Origin: Holothuria scabra
Taxonomy: Eukaryota; Echinodermata; Holothuroidea; Aspidochirotida; Holothuriidae
Length of the DNA stretch: 64,000 nucleotides
NCBI GenBank assembly: GCA_037179385.1
Contig: CM074193.1
Span: forward strand, 42,750,846-42,814,845
Direction: 5' to 3'
The notes below the pieces were generated by a model. The model saw nothing but the letters and a program-made list of their open reading frames with translations, made no database searches and was not told where the DNA came from. The stretch's first letter is position 1. The number at the start of each line of letters is the position of its first letter. Made by a program: the position numbers and the translations under genes. This document shows positions 23,701 through 35,700 of this stretch, piece by piece.

Positions 23701-26700
23701 TGCTGGGATAATCTTTCTGTGTTAAAATTTTGGATAACAGCCAATCTAATCTTCTCTTATCATCATCTACACATTTGCACTCTTTCCTTCAGCAATCAGT
23801 CAAGTGCCAAATATTTCAAAATTGGTATTTAATTATGTACCATAAATTTTAATTTTAACTTTAATTTTTTTCAACCCTCCCTCATATATTAACAGTCAGC
23901 AACAGTTAAAGTGTTAATGGTTTTCAGTTTCTCACCAAGTAATGTCTATGGAATGCAGCTGAAGAGCTGAGAGCTTCTCGTAACTTCTGATTTGGACTGT
24001 TTTCATTCTGAGTGGCCGGTGATGACTTTCCCATCCCAGACAGAAGGTTTACAACGGAGTTAAGCTGCTCTGACGATGGTCCAGACCTGTTTGGCATTAG
24101 ACCACAAAGTTCTCCGAGCTCTGCAAGCTGTTGATTACAAATCACACAAAATTTGGATTCATTTAAACTACTGACTTGGTGATATACAATGATACAATGG
24201 AGTAGGGAAAACAAGCCGGTGAGCCACAACTGGAAAAAAGGGCGTGGCCTGCTCGACTTGAACCAATAGGATGGAAACTGGGCCGTAAAACTCCATCTAA
24301 CTTATTAACAAATCTAGGGTACATCTGAAATTGACATAAAAATTCAGTGTGCATGATTCAGCTTAAAAAATGCAGGATAAAATGGTATATTGTTGCAAAA
24401 ACTGCCTTCAAAATAGAAGGAGACTTCCAATCTAGAGTAAGAAGTAATTTAACAAGTAACATTCTTTTTTACTAACAGAACCTTCCTTGCAGCCTTTATG
24501 CAAAATGTCATCTACCAAAGGGCAAAAGACTAGCTTTTCCAAAATTAACTGTTGCCCCTTTAATGATGACTCCTGTGCCCCCATTTTCTCCCTTTCATTC
24601 ACCAAAACCGAACTTTTGGTGCATACACTCACATGACTACTTTCCTCATCCTACCTCCTAAGGTTCTGCACTCTTCACTAGTACAACACCATAACTTCCA
24701 GCCATACGAAACTGCCTCAATAAATACACCTACATGCTTGATATGCCCACCTCACCTTTTGTTTTCACAAATATATACACCATAATGCCGCACCATACCC
24801 AAACTTTCTTATGCATACTACCAACCAAAGTTCTGAAATAACCATCCTACCTCATGTATCCACCCCTACATCTACCATAACTAAAGACCATATCCAATTT
24901 TCACTGTGCATGTCCCCACAGGTTTCCAATCTATACCCATCCAACTTTCTTTTTTCACCAGCTCATCCATCATATAGTAACTTACAGCCCTACACCACTC
25001 ATTCTCAATTTAAACACTCACAGTTTTGTTATACCCATCCTACATTCTGTACCCACAAATACATTCACTGTAATTTGCAGCCATACCCTTGATTTCTCTA
25101 TGCATACACTCACAATTTTGCTATACCTATCCAACTTTCTGTACCCACCAATATGGCCACCATAACTTACAGGCATACCCACCTTTCTCTGTGCATACAC
25201 CCACAGGTTTGCTGTATAGTGAGAGTGTGTCTCCATCTGATACACACTACTCATCTTCTCATACTTCTGTAAGACTTCTACACAGGTCAAGAATACCCAG
25301 CATGCAACACTTCCTGGAGGCATTGGTACCTTTCAAAATAATCACATAAAATGTAAATCTACACTCATATACAAAAAAAAAAACATGTAAAATCATAACT
25401 GAAATCTTCAAACTTAAAATCAGCCCAATATAACATCAAGAAAGGACTAAATCTTAACCTAAGGTCTCAATCCCCACAGACAAAAATCCCCCAGCCGTGT
25501 CAATGGAACCATCGATGAAAAAAGGAGCTGGACCATTTCACTTTGAAACTCTGGGTAATTTTTTTTTGGAGGTCTTAATCTCCATTGACAAAAAATCCCC
25601 CAGCCCTGTCAATAGAATCATCAATGAAAAATGCAGTTGAATAATTTCACTTTGAAACTCCAGATGATTTCTTTTTTCAGAATTTAGACTTTCTTTCCCC
25701 TGTAAAGAAGTACATAAACTTACTTCTAGCATGTTCAATTCTTGGACACATGTGTGCATGAAGGACTGTGACCTGTATGCAACCTCTGATGGTTTCCTCA
25801 TCTTAAACAAGAGGGCGCACTGACGAGAAAAAAGGTAATTACGGAGATCTAGCAGTGATGGTTTCCCATTTTTGATGCATTCTCTCTGGTCTTTGTTGAA
25901 AGGATCTGAGAGATTTAGACCATCCCAGCAGGTACAGGTCTCAGTGAATGCTGACAACCAGTTGACATTCTCTGTATCACAAAGAACCAACAACATCAAT
26001 AAACAGAAAAATTTATAAAATCTATTAAAATCTATTTCTACATTTAAAGTGTACCTCAAGTCAAAAAATTCAAAAATATATATTAAAGAACATGAAAAAT
26101 GAATTCTAACGGCCCAACCCCCATCTTCATAGAACACTCCTGAGCTGATATATAAAATGTTGATGTTTATTCACTCAACTGAAAATGGTATGTTGTGCAA
26201 TAATTTGTGATGTCACTGTTGTACTACTCAAAATACAATCTTTGCATTTCTTTGTTCTTCTGAAAGTTACTGCACCTTGTACTGAGGTGTGATATCACTT
26301 TTACTCTAATGGGGCAATGTAACTTATTAAGCCCACTCTGTGCAACATGCTGTGCAAGCAAACAGGAAGTATTCAAGGTCATAAACATAATTTTTCATTG
26401 TAAACAGAAACAAAGCAGGTTATGTGAGTTGCACAACATGAAAGTCACAAATTATTGCATAATGGACAAATTTGTTTTAAAGGAATAAACTTCAACATTT
26501 TATATCTCAGCTCAGGAATAAGCTATGAAGATGGGAGTTAGACTGTCAGAATTCACTTTTCATACTCTTTAATACATATTTTTGATTTTTTTGGTTTGAG
26601 GTACACTGTAAAGGGCAAAAGCAGACACCTCACACTTGTTTTGAAACAACAGCTAAATCTCGCAGTGTTCTTCTTATTTCCCTCCCACTCCCAAGTGTTT

Positions 26701-29700
26701 TCCATAGTATATGTCAGAACTTGAACGTATATTGCATATTCAAAGTGCATCAGGTAATTTACTCCTAATACAGTATATTTCACAACAGAGAAGGAAAATT
26801 ATTGTAACACGATTCTCAACCTGTGCAATTCATGAAACAGAATAGTATTATACACCTCTTTTAGTTGGGATGGCGGCATTTTTATTTTGAGGGAGGGATA
26901 AATGCCAAAGTACAGTACTTGCATAAAAATTTTTCATTATTACAACAGTTTGTTAGCTTGAAACCAGAATGGTAAAAGATTTAGTAATTTATATCTAACA
27001 TGAATAGTAAAAGTACCAAAATGATGTGAAACTCAGCCCTTTTGCTGCAATTTAAGTTTTATAGAAGGGTGCATTACTTTCAAGGCAAATGGGCATTGAT
27101 TACAATCTTTAATATCATGTAATGTGGCTAATAACAGTTTCTGGTATTTTTTATATTGATAATTACTACCAGGCATAACTGTCAAGGCAAATGGGCATTG
27201 ATTACAATCTTTAATATCATGTAATGTGGCTAATAACAGTTTCTGGTATTTTTTATATTGATAATTACTACCAGGTAGAAAATCTACATGTTTTGCCACT
27301 GAGTAAATGATATTTACAAGGTAGACAAGAGAATTTCAGATTCACTGACATAGACCTATTTCCAAATAGCAATTACAATGAATTGCGGGATATAGTTTTG
27401 GGTGTACGTCAATTTTCACCTCAGTAAAATGCCATTGACAAAAATGACAAACACCAAAACTCTATCCCACAATCCTTTGTAATTGCTATTTGGAAAAAGG
27501 TCTATTGAATCACAAAATTGGAATACAGTCACACAGTGATTTATCAAAACTAGGAAAACTATAACTGAATACACCTCCAGCCTGTGAGTTGATTATAAAC
27601 TGGGTAAAGAGAGCATCTAATTCATCATACTGGACCAGGGCTTCTTCAAAGATTCCCATAGACTCAAATGCTAAAGCAAGCTCTTCCTGAAAGAGAATTA
27701 AAGAGTTGACAAATTAGACAATTAATGCAATATCACTAATTTTTAATCCATTAACTTCAATTGTTCTTGATATTCATCAAATTTTTTGATACCAGCAGAG
27801 TAAATGCCAATCAGATTTTTATGTGAGCTAGATCCTACCCTTAGGGGACATTTGTGAGTATGCTAGTTCATATTTCACCATTGCAGAAACCTTGTTTTCG
27901 CAATTCGTACACATACATTAATATTGTTAAAACTTAGTGATGGACTGTACATGGATTAAGGAATAATGCACGAACAAGGGCTAATACAAGTAGTGATACA
28001 GGATGGCACAGCCAGAGTGCATCATCCTATAAGAGTGCATTATCCCCAATTTGATACACAGGGCCAACATTGCTTTGATTAAAAAGACTATTTCAAAAGA
28101 TAACCACATTATAACAGGGTTTATCCATGGCACTGTCACTTGACTCTAATGGACCAACAAAGGTTGAGAACTATTCACGGCTCAAAAATAGACTGGTGCT
28201 CTGGCACAAAAGTGCCAGAAACGGCCACAGCTGAGCCAGGAAAACAGAAAAGAGAGGGTTTGTCTGGCACTAAAAATAGCTTCAGATACATGAGGCAATA
28301 GAAGTTATGAACTCCTGTGCCCGCCCCCACCTCCTCCACATTCAACGTGCCATTGAGGTCAATTCAAAGCTGCCATAGGCTAAACAGGCTCCCAGCCCCT
28401 CTGGCCTCTTTGAAGTTTTTCATAGGAGTGACCACACCATGCTAAGTACTGCCTGGTGTTACTCCAAAAATGGTCTTTTTTCTTATTTAATGTGTTTGTT
28501 ATTTTGAATTTCTTTCACTAAATGCACAAGTACAGTAACATTCCGAGACGATCAGAGATTGTTACATGCAGGAAATAGTGGTTACTTTGAAAAATTGAAA
28601 GCCCCAGCCCCAGACAATAGAAAAACAGCTACAGAATAGCTTCAAAATGAAGGTTGTCAGAAGCTGGTTTTTAGCTCCAGAGAGGAACAGCTTTTTTTCC
28701 CCACCCTGCTACTGTACACTAAATACAGCAGAAGTAAATCAATCTTTACTTCTTTACCCTAAACCAGAATGCAAAAATGCATTGAGGTTTCGATGATACA
28801 TAAATGTTCCGTTTCAAAGAGTACCATCATGCACCATTATCATCTCATTCAAATGTTATACTAGCATGTTCAAAAAACAATTTTGTCATTCCAGATGACC
28901 TTTTGACCTATATCAAAGCAATACATTACTAGACAGGCAAACAACAGACAGACAGATGGACAAACAACTATCTTGAAAGAACGTAGTTAAAAAGGTTCCT
29001 AGACTTTGACCCCTGGAGACCCGAGATGACCTTTCATTTCTGCCAAAAACAATGGGGCTAAATCAAGGGTGGAAAATCGCAATTATTCCGCCTAAATTGG
29101 GATACTTGACATCTCTGCCTTTGACCTCCACCAAAAAAAAAATGGACCATTTCCTGACCATAACCCATTGACATACCAAATATGAATTCTATTCAAGTTT
29201 CCTACCTTGAGATAGCACATAAACCAGAACGCAAAAATACATTGAGGTTTCGATGATACATAAATGTTTTAAAGAGTACCATCATGCACCCATTACCTTC
29301 TCATTCAAACTACTAACTAACAAACTACTACATATTAGCATGTTCAAAAAATAATTTTGTCATTCCAGATACCCTTTTGACCTCAATAATAGCCATACAT
29401 AGCTAGACAGGCAAATAACAGACAGACAGATGGACAAACAACTATCTTGAAAGATAGTAGGCTACTTAAAAAGGTTCCTTGACTTTGACCCCTGGAGACC
29501 CCAGATGACCTTTCGTTTCTGCCAAAAACAATGGGGATGAATCGAGCGTGGAAAATCGCAATTATTCCGCCTAAATTGAGATACTTGGCATCTCTGCCTT
29601 TGCCCTCCGCCAAAAACAACAAAGACCATTTTCTGACTATAACTCATCCACATACCATTACCAAATACAAATTCTGTTTAAGTTTCCTACCTTGAGATAT

Positions 29701-32700
29701 CGCATTAAAATGTCAAACTTTGACCCCTGGTGACCTCAGATGATCTTTAACCTCTGCCACAAACAAAAGGAACCACTTCCTGACCATAAAGCATCCACAT
29801 ACCAAACAATGAAATTTATCCAAGCTTGCTATCTTGAGATATCATGTTAACGAGATTTTCAGACTTTGACCCCAGGTGACCCCAGAGGAACTTTGACCTC
29901 CGCCAAAAACAATAGGGACCATCTACTGACTAAAACGCACCCACATACTAGGCTAAATATGAAATCTATCCAAGCTTTCTACCTTGAGATATCGTATTAA
30001 AAAGATTTTCAGACTTTGACCCCTGGTGACCCCGTATGACCTTTGACCTCTCCCACAAACAAAAGTAACTACTTCCTGACCATAACGCATCCACATACAA
30101 ATATGAAATTAATCCAAGCTTTCTACCTTGAGATATCATGATAACGAGATTTTCAGACTTTGACCCCATGTGCCCCCAGGAGACCTTCGACCTCCACCAA
30201 AAACATTACAGACCATCTCCTGACCCACCAATCAAGCAATTTTTAGAGAATTGCTTCCATTGAAGGTTGATATATATCGTTACACCACACACCAGTAGCT
30301 AGATGAAGTTTCAGTGCTTCAAAGCAACGATCGTTCACAAAGTATAGGCTAGGCCATAGGCCTAATAGTAATACAGTATCCACGGCGAAAGTAGCCGACG
30401 AGCCCTATGCAGACAGCTGCAGGTCCCACGATGATATATTTAATTTTGACACTTGCCCAATCTACCCCATTTGTTTCATATCTAATTTCCTCCCAGCAGT
30501 AGTGTGGCTTGAAGCCACAACAAAAACTAGGCCTAGGGCCTAGCCACCTACGTTTACAGAACAAAATGTAACGTTAGAGCTAACAATAATAGGCTACGAT
30601 CAAATCTCGACATCGTAGTTTTCACCGGTCATTTTATGTTTAAGTTACCGCCTGAGCTAGCTGTACTGTGTAAATAGTCGTACGTATGTTCGCAGCACAT
30701 AAACAAGACTTGCTAGCTGCTAGTTACATGCAGAGTGTACTATAGAGGCTTTGCAATTACGTCACGGAACCGCCATGCTGGAGGACATTCATGCCAAATA
30801 CACATGGCTTTGTGCCGAACGCACTGCACAGTGTGCACTGTGATATGCACGGTGTGTACAAATTCAACGAGCAAGCGCGCCCTGTGTGGTTTACTGCGTA
30901 GTTACATGTACTCCAACATGGCCGCCGGAGAGTATTATGACGTCATGTGAAAAGCCTCTATACATGCCTTCAGCTGGCTGATCGGCTACCTAGCTAGGCG
31001 TACGTGTATCGCTAAGCGCTTAGAGAATGGGTGTACTTCAATTGGCAATAACATGACACCCTCCCTCAATAATTACGTTCGAAGCGGGGAATCCCCAAAC
31101 TTTTAAAGAAGCCGCTTCATTCATTAAACGTAAGCAGCCAATCAGTGAGTACGATTCTTCGCAACAGAAGTTCGTTCGATGTATAGCACGAAGCAGCGGC
31201 ATATAAACGATTTTCAGCCGGCTGCTAACGTGTGCAACTGCTGTTATGTACGCTGTTGGTCTTGATAAACAGCGATGGAAACATTTTTGAAACTTTTTTC
31301 AGTTCATGACTAACAAACACTCCTACGTGATACAAGGACAGGAACTAGAAAATGTGGTTACCTACCGTAACCACAGTGGACATGACCATGTACCGGTCTC
31401 TGGTTGCCTATGTAGGGTGAGGATGGACTGCCTGTTTAATCCGACAAGTAAGTATTTTTCAAAATCCAACATCCTGTCAAACCGTGGATCCTTTCCAGGA
31501 CCGGAATCATCTATCAGCAATCCACCCACGAAAGCGAACGCACATGTACACACACACACAACCAAACATACACACACTCTCACATTGACAAGATTTTACA
31601 CTCCAAGTGACTGTTCTGGAACCCCATTTCGAAAATTCTCGTTTTAGAAACGTAAGACCAGAAAAATGTGGGCTTTTAACTTGCCTTTGAAAATTCTGGG
31701 GAGAACTCGCCCACATTGGATCCGTCATTGGTCCAGATCTTGAGGAGAGCAAACGTTTTGGAAGTTTTGATGGATGGATCATGGGCACGCCAGGTACTAA
31801 GTAGGTTAGGTGCACATTATATTTATATGGTAGGCTATGCTTGTAATGGAGATCTTTAATGTGATTTTGTTTTATTATAAAACAAGAACACTACAGTATC
31901 TGAAGGGGTTGACATGCGTAATATTAATTATTACTATTATTACTTTTTTTATTTTTTTGTAGGAAGAAATTGAATTCATCCTAAAATATATAGTCTACAT
32001 GATACGGTGACAGAAAAGAATACATTATTTACATATATCTACAGGTCAATTAAATGGAATAACACTGGAACGTTTTATTTGTGCCTTCAAATACATATAT
32101 ACAGACAAATATATACAAACTTTTGTTAAATAACATATTGTTTACAAGTATTTACAGTAATTAATTTTGCTTAGCACACGTAATTTCAACAGTACATTTT
32201 ACATTTCAATGAATAAAAACAAACGCAAAATTAATTGTCAGTGTAATACAAACGCAAGGAAAGTTTACCATCGTTGATTGAAACAAAGGAGTTACCAGCT
32301 GTCCAGACCTTTTTAAACTTAGAATCACTGTATCTCTGTTTGTCTGCTTTAACACATCAAACTTATACTTGCAAAAGTTTTTCTGAAAATTTAAAAAAAA
32401 AAAGAAAAGAAAACGACCCCACCTAGCAATGGGTTCCGAACTCGTATCGACGAATTCTAAGGCGTGATACTTACCGTTGCGCCATCGCCTGCATTATCGA
32501 AAATATAGGTAAAAAAATGTACTAGTAACTGCTACATGTAGACGTTCAGGAAAACCCCAGATTTTGATTTTATTATTCTCGCTAATGTGCAACAATTGTG
32601 CTTGTGAAAAAAGGATGGTTACTCAGGGCATATTTGGCCATCATTTTGTAAATTAAGCCCCCCCCCCCCCCGAAATGGTGGTCGCAATCGACGGCCTATT

Positions 32701-35700
32701 TCTAGACAGAAATTGTCCCTACGGCCCTCTGTCTATTACGACATTTACCTTAAACACGTCAGAAAACTTCGTGCAATTAGTCGCATCGTTTGTACCTTGG
32801 AGTAATAAGAGTTTTATTACCCCATCATTTTTCACATCATTCACTGACTGCAAGGATTGTTAACATACTAACTTTCTACTGAACGCTGCTCCGCACACGC
32901 GGCCAGCGACTTGCAGTAGCCTGTCTGTATGCTATTGTACATATATTGTACTTTCTTAAACTGTTTTCAAACTACGAAAGGAGACATCGTAGTGTACCCA
33001 CAGATCTACATTGCAGTATGCCGCAATTCCAGGAAATTGCCAGAAAGAATTACACTCATTTTTTTCACATTTATACAGTTGTCTTCATAATCATTTTATA
33101 AATGGATTATCAAATAAATTTGGTAACCAGACGGTTCTAAATAAATTGATTTTGAAAATATACATGAAACGGTAGCAAACACCAACGATCTGGAAAGAGA
33201 GTAAGAACCCAGTTCACGTAGGACAGCATCCCTCGTTTATGACTGCGTCATATGTGAAGTACCACGAGTATTAGCCTACTTAATATTGTAATTAGCCTAC
33301 TAAATATTGTAATTAGCCTACTTAATATTGTTATAAGGCTACTTAATATTGTTATTAGCCTACTTAATATTTAAATGTAGAACATTTGAGGGAAAAATGT
33401 ACCCCATTTCGTAATTAGCGACATTTTTCACACAATCTTGTCACATACCCGTCTCCTCTGCTGTACAAATCTTTTCCCAAAAGATCGGTTTGTTTCTTGA
33501 TGTGAGTCGTCCGATAAACTGAACGAAAGAAATGTGGTCACGTGATCATCAGAAAATGCGACCAACCACAATAATGGACATGCTGTGTCATGTCCATTAA
33601 TAACATGGTTAGAAAGCTGAACTTGTAATTTTTTGAAATTTGTCGATTTCAAGTTGAAATTTTGGGAGACGTACGCTAGTAGAGAATTGACAAGTGGCTG
33701 TTGAAATTGAACTATTACGGTGAAGTGCACAATGGTGCACAGGGCACTTAAAAGACACTGTGGTGTATGCATACGTTTAGTGCTTTCAAATTTCATTGTA
33801 AATTATGTTCTTTACAAATGTATTGGTGGTGTTGAAGTAAAGCCTGTCACAACAGGTATATGTTTGGGGTTCACAGATTAAAACGTCCTCCATGACACTG
33901 CACACAATCACATGTAAACTAAAGGGGGTTGGGTGGATAAAAGGTGAATGTCATAGTTCTGCGCAATTTTTGAGCTTGTTGTTCATACTGTAGACATCGA
34001 TTGCTTTGTCAAGGCAGCTAAACTTGTGAAGAAGGACTATACCTTGTTTACTTAATGCAAGTCAGAGTCCAAGGGCATGAGATGCAATTAATCGCATGTA
34101 CCATTTTTCAAAACCATTACTTGGCTGGCGATTAATGGCTAATCGCTGACAGCCCAAATACCAAATATGAAATCTATCCAAGTTTCCTACCATGAGATAT
34201 CGTGTGGATAAGATTTTCAGACTTTGACCCCGGTGACCCCAGATGACCTTTGACCTCCGCCAAAAACAATAGGGACCATCTACTGACTATAACGCATCCA
34301 CATACCAAATATGAAATCTATCCAAGTTTCCTACCTTGAGATATTGCTTCAACAAGGTTTTCAGACTTTGACCCCGGTGACCCCAGATGACTTTTGACCT
34401 CCGCCAAAAACAATAGGCACCATCTACTGACCATAACGCATCAACATACCAAATATGAAATCTATCCAAGCTTCCAACCTTGAGATATCCTGTTAACAAG
34501 ATTTTCAGACTTTGACCCCCGGTGACCCCAGATGACCTTTGACCTCCGCCAAAAACAATAGAGACCATCTACTGACTATAACGCATCCACATACCAAATA
34601 TGAAATCTATCCAAGTTTCCTACCTTGAGATATTGCTTTAACAAGGTTTTCAGACTTTGACCCCCGGTGACCCCAGATGACCTTTGACCTCCACCCAAAA
34701 AGATAGGGACTATCTACTGACTATAACCCATCCACATACCAAATATGAAATCTATCCAAGCTTCCAACCTTGAGATATCGTGTTAACAAGGTTTTTAAAC
34801 TTTGACCCCCGGTGACCCCAGATGACCTTTGCCCTCCGCCAAAAATAATAGGGACCATCTACTGACTATAACGCATCCACATACCTAACATGAAATCTAT
34901 CCAAGCTTCCAACCTTGAGATATCGTGTTAACAAGATTTTCAGACTTTGACCCCCGGTGACCCCAGATGACCTTAGACCTCCGCCAAAAACAATAGGGAC
35001 CATCTACTGACTATAACGCATCCACATACCAGATATGAAATCTATCCAAGTTTCCAACCTTGAGATATCGTGTTAACAAGGTTTTTAGACTTTGACCCCT
35101 GGTGACCCCAGATGACCTTTGACCTCCACCAAAAACAATAGGGTTCTTCCTCTTAATATGGCGCATCTATGTACCAAGTTTGAAAACTGTCAGACATTAT
35201 TATCTTGAGATATCGTGTTAACAAGCAAAGTGTCACAAACACACACACACACATACACACGCACACACACACACACACATACATACACACATACACACAC
35301 ACGCCATCATGATTGCATTGGTTTCTCTTATCATCGAAACCAAAAATGTCAAACTTTGACCCCTGGTGACCCCAGGTGACCTTTGACCTCTGCCACAAAT
35401 AACAGGAGCATCTCCTGACCATAATGCATCTACATATTAAATATAAAATCTATCCAAGCTTCCCATCTTGAGATTTCATGATAATGGGATTTTCAGACTT
35501 TGGACCCAGGTGTCCCCAAATGGACCTTTGACCTTTACGAAAAACAATAAGTACCATTTCCTGACCATAACACATCCACATACCAAATGCAAAATCTATG
35601 TAAGTTCCATACCTTGAAATATTGCATTAACAGATTTTAACGACTTTGACCATGGTGACCCCATATGACCTTTGACCTCTGCCACAAACAAAAGGAACCA

